Positions 1 through 10,748 of a DNA stretch of 64,000 nucleotides are shown here, one piece after another. Source of the DNA: Hawksworthiomyces lignivorus (lineage: Eukaryota; Ascomycota; Sordariomycetes; Ophiostomatales; Ophiostomataceae); NCBI GenBank assembly GCA_002917075.1, contig NTMA01000040.1, positions 124,001 to 188,000 on the forward strand, in the 5' to 3' direction. A program made the position numbers and the translations under genes. The number at the start of each line of letters is the position of its first letter. Position 1 is the stretch's first letter. The notes under the pieces were generated by a model. It was not told where the DNA came from and did no database searches. It saw nothing but the letters and a program-made list of their open reading frames with translations.

Positions 1-183
1 CAGCACTCTATTGTGGAACCGACCGGCGAGCGGTCCTGCCCCGATGGGCTCGCCTGCTACCGCGCGGCCTACTTTGTAACACTAGCTGCGTGCGGCTTGG
101 GCCTTGCAGTGACTCTGCTTGTAATCCGCCACCAGCGCCAACAGCGCGAGAAGGAGGCGGGCAAACGTAGTCTCGAAGACTAA
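1..183 (+). CDS. MFS transporter, 3' end only (partial)
   Basis: Reading frame 1 is open from the first base to a TAA at 181-183 and encodes the last 60 residues of a protein cut by the window edge. The fragment has a hydrophobic segment (AYFVTLAACGLGLAVTLLVI) that reads as a final membrane helix. It is followed by a short charged cytosolic tail rich in Arg, Gln, Lys and Glu. The pattern of a Cys-x-G-x-x-C-Y stretch just before the last helix resembles the C-terminus of fungal monocarboxylate/nodulin-like MFS transporters of the YMR155W type. That family assignment rests on resemblance of a short piece, so the membrane transporter call is better supported than the subfamily. The start and 5' exons lie outside the window. 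Confidence 0.6.
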   Translation, partial: QHSIVEPTGERSCPDGLACYRAAYFVTLAACGLGLAVTLLVIRHQRQQREKEAGKRSLED

Positions 184-1019
184 TGGCTAGCCGACTACCT
201 AGACAGCTCCTCGCTGCCCCTTACTCTCTCTCTCTCCCCATATATCTACCATATTCCCTTACTTCTTTGTTCTCGATTCTCATTGTACTTTGTTTTGTCC
301 TCTTTCTCGGACCACTTCCGCGAGGGATCTTATTTTGGACGAGCTGAATTGGAATTTTATGTGTTGCAGCGGGCGAATACGGACGCAAAGTAATAGACCG
401 CGTTTCCTTTTTGTATCAGCATTATTTAACATGCTCATATATTCTAGCTTAATCGCAACAAAGAGCAGAGCACTGTGCTTCCTAAGACATTTCTCATAAT
501 TGCGAATTGCCTCATTGCCCCTGTATCTGTTCAGGCACTGCGCAAGTACTTTTGTTCTGGCATGGGTTGCCAGTCTCCTGTTTCAAACTGAGCTTAGTCA
601 TTAGTGGAATAGCGCCTGTTAGATTTGGTTGGTCTTTCCGTCAAAAAGCTTGTCTGACGTCAAGGCAATAATACCCCTGTTTAAATTGACAATGGTCCAA
701 TAACAACAATCTGAACTGACACGCACTACAACGACAAATCCAAGTTTTACGTTGGACTTCTCTGCTTTGCCCAAGGACCTCGTATACCTCTGGGAAGATG
801 CTTCTTGCAGTGGCGTACGCAATTGCTTGAGCCCATTTGCTCCTTTTCTCCTCAATTTCCCCTTTCTCTGCTCCTCTTGGGCCTCTGTCATTTTGATCGC
901 CTCTGTCATGCTGGCTTCTCCGCATTCCGACTACATCTCCTCCAAGCTGTAGTAGACCCACTACTTTGTCTTCTTTGTCTTCCGACTTCTTTGATCCGCT
1001 CCGGTCTCCGCATCCAGAC
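184..1019. other. Intergenic region, MFS gene 3' flank to membrane-protein gene
   Basis: No gene is supported here. A CT-rich stretch (220-240) follows the transporter stop codon. The last 250 bases before 1020 are pyrimidine-rich, as expected of the leader of the downstream gene. Open frames on both strands are short and lack recognisable domains. Confidence 0.6.
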
Positions 1020-2667
1020 ATGGCCCAGCGAAGAGATGCACACCTGCCACGGCGCATCGCCCACGCGTCGCACGTGGCTGGACCCTTTTCCTTTCTCAAC
1101 CCAACGACGAGATACTTGCCCATTCCAGTCTCCAGTCCAGGTGGCGCGCATGGCGGCAAGCTTGGGGTCAAGAGCGCCATCGATACTACGGCGCCGGCGA
1201 CACAGCCGTCAACAGGTGATACTGAGAAGACAATAGGTAGCCCCAATGGGATTACGAATGGCGCAGGAGATGGGACAGAAGATGTCAACGGCAGCAGCAG
1301 GGCACGACAGCAGAAGCATGAAAAAGAAACCGTTCCCAATCTGCGCGGCGCCTACCAGATCTGGCGCAGCCGCGACAACCGCAAAGGTCGCCACTCCATT
1401 GTCCTCACCAAAGACTTCTTTGGCAAGCATGCCGCCGGTGGCCGCGCCGAGGGTGTGCCTCGCAGCAGCGACTCCATCCACGGCATTCTTCACAACCTCT
1501 GGAAAATGTGTGTGCGGTATCCCGTCTGGGATGTCTCGTACGACGTGGCGGTGATCTTCACGCTTGGATCGGTGGTCTGGGTCATCAATTCGTTCTTTGT
1601 GTGGCTGCCGCTGCCGGCGCCGTGGACCGAATTTGCTAATGAAGAGACGACCGCCGGCGGAGTGAGCGCCCTGGTAGGTGCCACGATCTTCGAGGTCGGC
1701 GCCATTCTCGGCGTGCTCGAGGCTGTGAACGAGAACCGCTCTGACTGCTTCGGCTATGCGCTCGAGGAAGCCATCGAAAGCGGCATGCTCTACCTGCGGC
1801 CGAGTCCCAGCAACTGCCAGCACTCGCACGCCGAGCGATGGCGCCTGTTCAAGAAGCGGGCACACAGCAGCAACAACAACGGCGGCGGCAGCGGTAGCAG
1901 CAGCGAGGACAGCAGCAAGAGCAGCAGCCGAGACGTCCTCGGACAAGCTAATGGTGCTACTGCGGCAGCAGCAGACGGAGGCAACGACGAGAACAACAAC
2001 GCCACTTTCACGCCGCCGCCGCTGCCAGCGGGCCACCACCACTATCACCACAACAGCGGCGAAGGAAAATACATGGCGCGCCATTGGTCGTGGTGGCCGT
2101 CATGGCACGAGCTGCGCACCGTCTACTTCCGCGAGCTGGGCTTCTGGGCCTGCGTCATCCAGATGGCCGGTGCTACCATCTTCTGGATCTCCGGGTTCGT
2201 CGGCCTGCCGCCCATCACCGGCAGCCTGTCGACGGCCGCCAACGACGGCGTCTTCTGGGTGCCCCAGGTCGTGGGCGGCATGGGCTTCGTCATCTCCAGC
2301 GTCATGTTCATGCTGGAGACGCAGCCCAAGTGGTACATCCCGGCTCCACAGATGCTGGGCTGGCACATCGGCCTCTGGAACCTCATCGGCGCCATCGGCT
2401 TCACGCTGTGCGGCGCGTTCGGCTTCGCAGCCGGCTCGAGCTACGGCATGCTGTATGCGTCGACTCTGTCCACCTTTATCGGGTCCTGGGCCTTCTTGGT
2501 ATGTATCCCAACTATTCTTGGCGCAGACTCGTGCGTCTCTTGACTCCTGGTGCGGCTCTTTCCGCTGACCATTTCTTCAGATTGGCAGCATCATCCAGTG
2601 GTACGAGAGTCTGGACAAACATCCTATCCAGATCCAAGACTCTCCGCCAGGTCTCCTCAAAGAGTAA
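1020..2667 (+). CDS. Conserved-type fungal integral membrane protein, six predicted helices
   Basis: Two exons (1020-2498, 2581-2667) encode 521 aa. The 82-bp intron has GTATGT and CAG ends and is phase 0. The first ATG of the frame is at 1020. The N-terminus (about residues 1-170) is polar and contains the motif HASHVAGPFSFLNPTTRYLP. Hydrophobic segments lie near residues 174-197, 215-235, 374-396, 410-432, 445-472 and 477-505. A long loop between helices 2 and 3 (about 270-365) is low complexity, with Ser, Asn and Gly runs and a His cluster (GHHHYHHNSG). The last exon adds a short tail ending in LLKE. I recognise the type as an uncharacterised fungal integral membrane protein and can assign no function. 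Two bulky helix groups separated by a variable hydrophilic loop suggest a structural or transport-associated role, which is only inference. Confidence 0.85.
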
Positions 2668-3947
2668 CAATGTGCAAGCGTGCCACATTCTACTCGACAT
2701 TTCCTTTAATACCTTTAATCTGACTGAAACGCATACCAAGAGAGCGAGCAATTTTTTTTTTTTTTTTTTGAAAAAAGTTTTTTTTTTTTTTTCCTTTCTT
2801 CTTTTTCATTTGGTTATAGCATACTACCACTCAGACAAGCATATTTCATATACACTTTTTCTTTTTCTTTTTTTTTGTCCCTCTTTCATTTATTCGAATT
2901 GTATACTATGGAATCTGCTTTTTGTCGTCTTTGTCTTGAGAGAGTAAGGGTGATTCTTGTGCTTTGTGGGGTCAAGAGTCTTGCAGGAATCGCATTCAAT
3001 GGTGTTTTCGAGGGTCTGAACAGGACTTTCTATCATCACGGAGTCAGCCAGACCTTTTTTTTTTTTTTTAAAGCATTGTTATGCTCTTCGATTTTGAAGT
3101 TGGGAATGGAACGGAGAGGTAGCCTACCAAAAGTATTTTGTATGTTAGCTATAGCTTCCATTTAGGGACGTGGCCAAGGCTTAGCTATACCATAGGGCGA
3201 TAATAATAAAGAACCGCTAGCGGGTACCAGAGGCTGAGCAACCCACCAGTCCGCTAGCTCTCTTTAATATGGAGTAGTTCGTACACTGCATGCAGCGGAG
3301 GGTCGCCTTGAAGAGAGGAGAGAAGCTTGTGCACTTCCAGGAGACGCCCTTTCTTCAGCCTCTCTTCCTTCTTCCCCTCGTCGCTGCTTACCTTGCTTCC
3401 TTCCCTTTGTGGCTTTTGTCCGATTGTATGTGTGCCGTTCTTTCCTTGCATCCAAACAATGCATGATAAGCTTCCAGTAAAATAAAAATAATAAAAAATA
3501 GCATCATCATCATATCGAAAGCGGGAAGGCGTGACAGGCCTATCACTGGCAACTGCAGCCATTTTGGTTGCTCCTGCCCCCTCGAAACGAAGCCACTCTG
3601 ATCTTACGTCACTCTAGCGCAACGGTTGGCTAGGAGCTTGGCTGATACAGTACAAGGATATTAGACAACAGACACACAGACACAGGCATCCTTCGTATTG
3701 GAGAGAGATCCTTCGGCATACTAGGCTTATAACCTGTCGCCCAATCCTCGCATTCTGTCAGAGCATCCTCTTAAAAGCTCCTGCGTGTAACCACTCCACA
3801 TTTACTCCGTATACCGTTATATTCAGCCCTTCTTCCTTCGTCTTTCTCTTCCCTCTTTACATTTTTACAATCACCCTTGCTCAATTCCTCATTTACATCC
3901 AGCTATACCCCTCCATCTCCCCCTCAAATAGCTGCATCAATTCCATC
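2668..3947. other. Intergenic region with poly-T tracts and pyrimidine-rich leader
   Basis: This region holds the 3' flank of the membrane-protein gene and the promoter/leader of the Kelch gene. Runs of T lie at 2752-2769, 2778-2792 and 3055-3069. The stretch 3760-3947 is strongly pyrimidine-rich up to the ATG at 3948, a common feature of fungal 5' leaders. No coding sequence or structured RNA was recognised. Confidence 0.6.
2752..2792. repeat. Two adjacent poly-T tracts
   Basis: Eighteen Ts (2752-2769) and fifteen Ts (2778-2792) are separated by GAAAAAAG. They lie 85 bases past the stop codon of the membrane-protein gene, on the strand that would be its transcript. They may be part of its 3' untranslated region or termination zone. 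Confidence 0.8.
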
Positions 3948-5843
3948 ATGGAGCACTTTGCGCAGCTGAAACGCCGCGCAACTGATCTTCTTCAGTCGCT
4001 TCCCGAGTCTCTGCCGTCACCTACCAAGGCCAGCTTTGGCTTTGGCAACAGCGGTGTTGCTCCAGACCCAAATACCATCAACGGCACTTGGCAGCGGGTT
4101 GCCATCCCCGCTCTGCCCCGCTCCTCGCACTCCATCGATGTCGTGGCCGGCACTGCTTACTTGTTTGGCGGCGAGGGTGTGAACTCGCGCCAGCCCGTCG
4201 ACAATGACATGCACGCCATTGTTCTGCCCACCGTCAGCGCGGGCGCCGACTCCTATGCCATCAAAGCAAGGCCCGTTAAGATGCCAGCCATGCCGCCAGC
4301 GCCCGTGCTGACCATCTCCGAGCCCCCACGGGAGTCCGACGAAGTCGCCATTTCTGAGCCGCAGCCAGTAGCCGACGAAGCGGCCGACTCTGCTGAAGCT
4401 GGCGAAGCGGAGGTTCCTAGCCAGGACAAAGGAAAGGGCAAGGAAGAAGCGGTCGTGGAGATTCCCCTGCCCAGCGAGCCTCTCGGCGACGTGCCGGCAC
4501 CGCGCGTGGGGCATGCGACAGCCGTCATCGGCAATCGCATCTTCTTGTTTGGCGGCCGCGGCGGGCCAGACATGGCCCCGCTAGAGGAGCGCGGCCGCGT
4601 GTGGGTATTTGACACAAAGTCGCAGACCTGGAGCTATCTGGATCCTGTGGCACCTGCTGTGCCCGAGGCCGTTCATCCTGTTTCTGATGCAGAAGACACC
4701 GTCACTCCGGCTGCGTCAGGGACCACCCGTCCTGTCTTTCCCGCCGCCCGCAGCTACCACTCGGCGACCGCCGTGGACAAGCCGGACGCCGTGGACGAAG
4801 CGACTGGTGGGCGCCCACGTCGCGCGACCAGCTGGAAGGAGTGGGTCGAGGGCGACATGGCTGAAGTCGGCATTCCGCAGCGCCCTATCGTGGGCAATAT
4901 TGCCGCGCGGGCGCGCGATGCCGACAGCGACGGGTTTGGCACCTTTATCATCCACGGCGGCTGTCTCGTTGGAGGTGCCCGCGCGAACGATCTGTGGGCT
5001 TTTGACGTGCGCTCGCGGGTGTGGCAAGAGCTGCCCACCGCCCCTGGCCTGCCGCGCGGCGGCACCTCCATCTGTGTGAGCCGCGGCCGTCTCTACCGCT
5101 TTGGTGGATTTAACGGCTCGTCGGAGGAAGGCGGCCGGCTGGATTTCCTGCCGCTAGGACTCAATTCGCTCGATGACACCAGCGCTGAAGACGCCCAAGT
5201 CACCGTGACGGCTCATGGCGCTTGGCAGAGCATAGTGGCGGAGAACAGCCCGTCTCTCTCGTCCAGCAAGAAGGACACTCCTGCTGACAGCGAAGATGCC
5301 GAGGACGCTGCCGAAAGAGGAGCTGCCGCCGCCGACGACGCTCCTCTGGTAGCCAGCGCCAGCCTGGGTGAGAGCTGGCCTGGCAGCCGCTCTGTCTCTA
5401 GCCTGCAGACCGTCTCAACGGGAGGCGGCTGGGAGTATCTGGTCCTGGCACTCGGCGAGCGCTCGCCCAGCGGGTCGGGCCACGAAGCCGCCGGCACCTT
5501 CTGGGGTGATGTCTGGGTGTTCCAGGTGCCTTCCGATGCTATTAGCGCTGCCAGAGTCTCGAGTGCCGTGCGGAACGTGCTGCCGTGGCGGTTCTTTGGC
5601 GGGTCAGTCGGTGCGGGCGAAGGACGCTGGTCGCGCGTCGTGACGGCCCCCTATGACGTGGAGGACGACGTCGCTGGAGAGGGTGAATCCTATGGGCCTG
5701 GAGCGCGCGGCTGGATTGCAAGTTCTCCGATGCGGGAGCTGGAAGAAAACGGCATCGTCATATTCGGAGGACTGAACGAGAAGAACCAGAGACTCGGCGA
5801 CGCCTGGATTTTCCGCCTGGGCGCAGAGACCATTGAGTACTGA
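3948..5843 (+). CDS. Kelch-repeat protein
   Basis: This is a single-exon gene of 631 aa starting at the ATG at 3948. Kelch-type blades (hydrophobic strand, Gly-Gly, conserved aromatic) are visible around residues 55-75 (AYLFGGEG), 185-205 (IFLFGGRGG), 325-355 (FIIHGG, then DLWAFDVRSRVWQELP), 370-385 (LYRFGGFNG) and 600-630 (IVIFGGLN, then DAWIFRL). Between blades are acidic, Ala/Glu/Asp-rich linkers (about 105-175 and 430-470) that are probably disordered. Such beta-propellers act as protein-interaction scaffolds, and no catalytic domain is fused here. There is no signal peptide or membrane segment, so a cytosolic or nuclear protein is expected. The gene is convergent with the complex I subunit gene, with 357 bases between them. 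Family recognition is firm, but the ortholog and partner are not known to me. Confidence 0.88.
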   Translation: MEHFAQLKRRATDLLQSLPESLPSPTKASFGFGNSGVAPDPNTINGTWQRVAIPALPRSSHSIDVVAGTAYLFGGEGVNSRQPVDNDMHAIVLPTVSAGADSYAIKARPVKMPAMPPAPVLTISEPPRESDEVAISEPQPVADEAADSAEAGEAEVPSQDKGKGKEEAVVEIPLPSEPLGDVPAPRVGHATAVIGNRIFLFGGRGGPDMAPLEERGRVWVFDTKSQTWSYLDPVAPAVPEAVHPVSDAEDTVTPAASGTTRPVFPAARSYHSATAVDKPDAVDEATGGRPRRATSWKEWVEGDMAEVGIPQRPIVGNIAARARDADSDGFGTFIIHGGCLVGGARANDLWAFDVRSRVWQELPTAPGLPRGGTSICVSRGRLYRFGGFNGSSEEGGRLDFLPLGLNSLDDTSAEDAQVTVTAHGAWQSIVAENSPSLSSSKKDTPADSEDAEDAAERGAAAADDAPLVASASLGESWPGSRSVSSLQTVSTGGGWEYLVLALGERSPSGSGHEAAGTFWGDVWVFQVPSDAISAARVSSAVRNVLPWRFFGGSVGAGEGRWSRVVTAPYDVEDDVAGEGESYGPGARGWIASSPMRELEENGIVIFGGLNEKNQRLGDAWIFRLGAETIEY

Positions 5844-6200
5844 AGGCGCAGAAGTGAGGAAGAAGAGTGCTACGATTGGATCTGATGAACATACATCTCG
5901 CTTGTGATTTTTGTTTGCTTGTATGCTCTCATGATGAAACAGAATAGCTACGGTATTTGGATATTGAGCAAACTCGTATGGTTACAAAGTTTAGGTGTAA
6001 AAAGGAATTTTTCTGTATTTGATTATATACAAAGCGAACTCGCCTTCCTCTTGCTCACCGAGCTCCGTCTGGCAAACACGTTCTAGTTCTGATTTTCCAG
6101 TTTTCTGCTTTTGTCTGGTCTCGTCTCCTTTGCAAAACATGTCTCTTGAGCAAATATATAGTCTTCTGCCTTGCTCAGCCGCACCTCAGCCTCCCACACC
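5844..6200. other. Convergent intergenic spacer
   Basis: This is the shared 3' region of the Kelch gene (plus) and the complex I 24 kDa subunit gene (minus). It is A/T-rich near 5930-6060. Nothing else was recognised. Confidence 0.6.
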
Positions 6201-7295
6201 TTACAGGTCGCTCCGGGTCGTCTCGACGCTCCACGGTTTGCTCGTCAGCGACGTCAGGCCAGCGCTGTTCTCGCACGTCTGCCGGCCGGTCAGGGGACCC
6301 GCCTTGGGCACGGGGGTCTTGCCGGTGGGGTCGAGGGCGGCGGCCGTCAGGCCGTCCAGCAGCGCCTTGACGGTCTCGGGCGTCAGGTCCTCGTAGTAGT
6401 CGTCGTTGATCTGGACCATGGGGGCGTTGACGCACGCGCCCAGGCACTCTACCTCGATGAACGTGAACAGGCCGTCCTCGGTCGAGTGGCCCGGCGCGAT
6501 GCCCAGGTGCTCCGTGATGGCCTTGACGATGGCGTCGCTGCCGCAGCCGCCGAGCTGGCAGGGGGTCTGCAGAGGGGGAAAGGAAGAGTCAGCTCTTGTT
6601 TCTTTTTTGCTTCCTAACGGATTCTTCGCTCGAATCACTCTGCTCCATCCGGCCTTCACACGGCCCACCCCTTCTTCCGCCCCTTCGCCCGAACATTCGC
6701 TCACTGCTGCTCTGGTGCTCTCGACTTACCGTCGTGCAGGCCTGGATAAAGTACTTGCCCACGGGCGTCCGGTTGTACATGGTGTAGAAGGAGGCCACCT
6801 CGTACACGCGCATGGGCGGCATCTCTAGCAGCCGCGCCACCTCGTTCATCACGCTGATGCTCGTGAAGCCGTGCTGCCGCTGGCCCAGGTCTAGCAGCGG
6901 CATCACCGCCGCCTTCTTGTACTGCGGCGGGTACCGCTTCAGGATCTCGGCGATCACCTTCTCGTTCTCCGGCGAGAACTGGAACGGCAGATCGGGGTTG
7001 TTGTCGGCAGTGTTGCGGTGCTAGCCGGGGACGAAGAACCCCCATACTTTTAGCAAAACATGCGCCTCACAGGAGCCCCGAGAGGGGCAGAATAAACACA
7101 AAATCAAACAAAAAGGCAGGTACTCACCACCATCAGGTTATCGCTGGCCCTCCGCGCCGTCATGGACAGAGCCCGCATCTGAACCGGCTTTGCTGCCGCC
7201 GCCATTGCCATCGCAGCTGGCCGCTGTGCTGCTGCTCCACATACTGACCGGACAGCTAACCGCAGGGCCGCTGGGGAAAGTCGCTTGCCGGCCAT
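6201..7295 (-). CDS. nuo-24: NADH:ubiquinone oxidoreductase 24 kDa iron-sulfur subunit (complex I)
   Basis: Three minus-strand exons (7295-7128, 7020-6730, 6566-6201) encode 274 aa. Introns of 107 and 163 bp are phase 0 with GTGAGT/TAG and GTAAGT/CAG ends. The first exon is an Ala/Arg-rich mitochondrial presequence (about residues 1-50). The core has the typical NDUFV2/NuoE motifs [14 protein letters not shown] and [15 protein letters not shown]. The binuclear 2Fe-2S (N1a-type) ligands are complete: C151-x4-C156, split by the second intron, and C194-x3-C198. The protein belongs to the matrix-arm N-module of complex I, next to the 51 kDa flavoprotein. It ends in a Pro/Thr-rich tail as in fungal homologs. 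Its length is close to that of the family. The upstream region is shared divergently with the AA9 gene. Confidence 0.95.
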
Positions 7296-8729
7296 TGTGT
7301 AGGATGTTGTGAAGGGGGGGGGAAGGGGAATTGACCGCCCGGAAATGGATGCTGGACGAACGGAGGGAAAAGAACGCTCAATTGAAACGGGGAAAGCCCG
7401 GGAGCAAACGAGAGGAGCCTCTGCAGGTCAAAAGAGGGCTGGTATTATCGCAACCGTCGAGGAGGACGAAGGGCCGATCGGATTGTGGTCTGGAAAGAAG
7501 AGGCTCTCTCGGTCGTGCGATATCTTTTCTTCCTGGTCGATTTTCCCGTCCAGTTTGTGGAATTGGCCGGATCGAGCTTTGCTTTCTGGTCTGCCCAGAT
7601 CAAATTGCGAGGCTATTATTGGTCTAATTCTTCTACGCATATATGCCTCTTACAAATACTTTATCACGTGATTATATATGTTTGTATAAATACATTTTAT
7701 GCATATATCAATACTACAATGATCGTTGCATGGAAAAGACGACGCATGAGGCTTTAGCCGATGTAGTCTTGATACAATGAAAAGTCTTCTATGGCATAAA
7801 TTATAGCTATTCGTCTGTGATTGCCTTTTTTTAAAGCAAAACGCGCTTACGAGACCTCGGTTTTGATTAACACAAACTACTGCTGATTCCCTTACCCAAT
7901 CCTTCTTGCAGCTACTCAATATGATCAACCTCCGTTCATCGTCATTGACGAGAGCCAAGACAATCGTTTGCGAGGATTACTTTGTGGCTCTCTGCTGATT
8001 CTTCTCAATCCTTTCTCGTCACTCGCTCGTCTATTTTAATTTTCGATGTCTCTCAGTCGCCGCTTTCTACAACGCGTGACAAGATCTCCTGGCTCCTCCC
8101 CGGGAAAAGCCTAAAGTGGATGCACCCTTCCCCAGATATATCAAAGGCGGCATTAGAATCTAGACAGCTTTTTTTTTCTAGCTATACTGCGTACTGTTTT
8201 ATAGGCAAGGCTCCCCCGCTCTCTGCGTCTGCTGCTCATATATTACATTGTGCGCAGTCGTCCTCTCGCCGTTTTTTCGGCCTTTCTCTTTTATTTCTCC
8301 TCTTTTCTTAGACCTCCGCTCGCAATTTACGGCGAGATTGCAGCTCAATGTATTTGAAAATAGAGTGCTCGCCAACCTCAATTCCCCCAATAGCAGCGTT
8401 CTCTGTCGCACTTGGCAGCCCTCCTTGGCAACCTTACTCGTAGGAAGACGCTTGAATCTTATCAACAAGTCGTAGAAAACCTGAAGACTGCCGAAGTGGC
8501 GTTTTTGGTGGTACTATGCAACACGGGATCGGCACGCCCTACTAATGATATCCCACCGATAGAGTAAAGTTATTCAGGTTAGACTCACTGCCGCCGATGT
8601 TCTTTTTTACTCCATTTCAGTAAGTAGGCAATAAACTTGCGCCCGTTTTCTGGGCAATATAGATGATGCGTCTTGGTAAATTGTTGCGCCTTCCATTTTG
8701 TTCTCCGGGGGGCCATGTTGCCCACGCTA

Positions 8730-8753
8730 CCCCAGGCATTCTAGCATGTGGGG
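8730..8753. promoter_or_regulatory. Candidate CreA/Cre1 repressor sites upstream of AA9 gene
   Basis: Two matches to the fungal carbon-catabolite repressor consensus SYGGRG lie close together: CCCCAG (8730-8735, minus orientation) and GTGGGG (8748-8753). They sit about 280 bp before the AA9 start codon. Paired CreA sites are typical of cellulase and hemicellulase promoters, but the motif is short and frequent, so the call is weak. Confidence 0.3.
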
Positions 8754-8920
8754 GACGAAGGAGAGGGTAAGCAAAACGAGCTCGGCGGGCGCCTCGCTTC
8801 CAGTTCCGGTTTGTCGACCGGAGGTGAGCCGTTCTTATTGCAATTATTCTTGGAATAGGCGGACAACAAACAAATGGAGCCACTATGCAGAGAAAGTGTC
8901 AGCTTGGCAGGCGGATGGCA

Positions 8921-8926
8921 TATAAG
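8921..8926 (+). promoter_or_regulatory. TATA-box-like element of the AA9 gene
   Basis: TATAAG lies 105 bp upstream of the AA9 ATG. This is the usual placement for strongly regulated secreted-enzyme genes in fungi, and transcription would start around 8950. Confidence 0.5.
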
Positions 8927-9025
8927 AATCCCTGATCGCTTCTTTTCTCGCACGAGGGTGAGCATCAGGGGAAGCCTCCGTTTTTTGGTTCTTGTCCAAA
9001 AGCATCTCCTTTTCATCCGCCCATC

Positions 9026-9861
9026 ATGAAGTTCTCATCAGCTGCCGCCCTCGCCTTCTGCGCCGGCGCCCAGGCGCACACCATCTTCCAGGTGAATACT
9101 CTCCCCTCCCTCCGCGGCTCCCCTATGCTTTTTGTCTCGTCTGTCTCTGGGCGCCGCTCCTAACGCGAGGCAAAAAACAGCAACTGTCGGTCAACAGCAA
9201 GTCGGCCGGCCAGCTGGTGGCCCTGCGGGCGCCCAACAACAACAACCCCGTGCAGGACGTGACCAGCCAGAGCATGATCTGCGGCCAGCCCGGCTCGACG
9301 TCGCAGACGATCGTGGATGTCGCTCCCGGCGACAAGCTCGGCGCGTACTGGCAGCACGTCATCGGCGGCGCGCAGTTTGCGGGCGACCACGACAACCCAA
9401 TCGCGCACTCGCACAAGGGCCCCGTCATGGCGTACCTGGCCAAGGTCGACAACGCGGCGTCGGCGTCGCTGCAGGGCCTCAAGTGGTTCAAGATCGCCGA
9501 GGACAGCTTCGACCCCAGCTCCAAGCAGTGGGGCGTCGACCACATGATGTCCAACAACGGCTGGTCCTACTTCACCATGCCGACGTGCATCGCGCCCGGC
9601 CAGTACCTACTGCGCGTGGAGATCCTGGCCCTGCACTCGGCCAAGACCACCGGCGCCGCCCAGTTCTACCAGTCGTGCGCGCAGATCCGCGTGTCCGGCT
9701 CCGGCACCTTTTCGCCCTCGGCGTCGCAGCTCGTCAGCTTCCCGGGCGCCTACAAGGCCGAGGACCCCGGCATCCACATCAACATCTACGGCCCTACCGG
9801 CCAGCCCGACATGGGCGGTCGCACGTACACGGCCCCTGGCCCGCAGGTGATCAAGTGCTGA
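9026..9861 (+). CDS. AA9 lytic polysaccharide monooxygenase (former GH61), secreted
   Basis: Two exons (9026-9091, 9181-9861) encode 248 aa. The 89-bp intron is phase 0, with a CTAAC branch site and a CAG acceptor. A 17-residue signal peptide ends in AQA, so the mature protein starts with His18, as copper binding requires. The second histidine-brace ligand is His100 in SHKGP. The H-x8-Q-x-Y motif is exact (His174, Gln183, Tyr185) and supplies the second-sphere and axial residues. Cys56, Cys158 and Cys188 are candidates for disulfides. The protein oxidatively cleaves cellulose or related glucans in the extracellular space. There is no carbohydrate-binding module, linker or GPI signal, so it is a single-domain form. 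A TATA-like box and possible CreA sites upstream suggest induction on plant polysaccharide and repression by glucose. Confidence 0.95.
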
Positions 9862-10558
9862 GCGCGAGAAGAGGAAGAGGCGAATTTCGGTTCTCTTTGT
9901 CTTTGTCCTTTTTCTGTGTTTTTAGGTTGCAGAGAGCGTTCACGACCAAGAAGAAGCAAATCTCTTGCTCCGGTGCTCTGTTAGCATATAGCTCCCTCCT
10001 AGCAAACAAAGCTATCCCCTCTCCGGGGATAGATAACATAACATTCTTTCACTTCGCTTCTCCGTACGCTATTAAGCAGTACTCGTTAATTATACTAAAC
10101 CCGAAGGTTTTTTTTCTTCCTCTTTCAATTTCTTCTTTTTTTCAACATTTGACTTTTCTGAGCCGCCTGAGATGGCCACCCAAGCCCGGGTCCAGCCTCT
10201 TCGTTCGAGCCGTTTGTTCCTGGTAGGCTCGCGCTTCGCGCTTTCTCATAGTCGCGTCAACTGTGGGCCAGAGCCGTCGACCGAGGAAAAAAGCCAAAAC
10301 CTTCTAGCGTCTCCTCGTCCATTTCGTTCTAATAAAATCCGTTCCGCTGAAATTGCCCTCCTCTCACATTCACGCACATTCGGCGTATCGCAATTATGGG
10401 CATTCTGATAGCCTCTAAACTAGTGGAGCAATCGGAGGATCCGGTAGAACGTATGCGCAACACAGGCGGCATAAGAATATGCGTGTGCCCTGTCCACGTA
10501 AGAGCGAAAGCGACGGTGTTGCTCTGTATACATATGTACATGCTGGATCTTCTGGTTG

Positions 10559-10748
10559 CCAAATACGGTAAGCCTATGCTTACAGTGAGCGATTTCGAGC
10601 TCCAAGGATCCAAATACGGAAGTATGTAAGTCTCAGATGAGAGGCTGCTACGGGATTTCTCTGTAAGCCTACATACTCCGTGCTAAGTACGTCCTCTGTA
10701 CGGAATTAAAGACAACGAGAAACAATGCCAGTGTACGTAGGCTTACAG
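10559..10748. repeat. Cluster of short direct and inverted repeats
   Basis: CCAAATACGG occurs twice, at 10559-10568 and 10610-10619. GTAAGC/GTTTAC-type arms form a small hairpin: GTAAGC at 10568-10573 and GCTTAC at 10578-10583. A 16-base arm starting CTGTAAGCCTAC (10661-10676) is matched in inverted orientation at 10733-10748 with one mismatch, giving arms 56 bases apart. The core TAAGCCTA recurs in all three. It could be a degenerate miniature element or a set of regulator sites. No coding sequence is associated. Confidence 0.6.

Larger units (their letters stand above)
7296..9025. other. Divergent intergenic region between nuo-24 and AA9 genes
   Basis: The 5' leader of nuo-24 (minus) begins with a G9/G4 tract on the plus strand (7314-7328). 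The right half holds the AA9 promoter, with a TATA-like element and candidate carbon-catabolite repressor sites listed separately. The A/T-rich stretch 7610-7800 has no recognisable features. No gene is supported. Confidence 0.6.

Noticed and set aside
1209..2084. Minus-strand open frame opposite the membrane-protein gene
   Set aside because: It mirrors the low-complexity Ser/Gly loop of the real gene and has no recognisable family.
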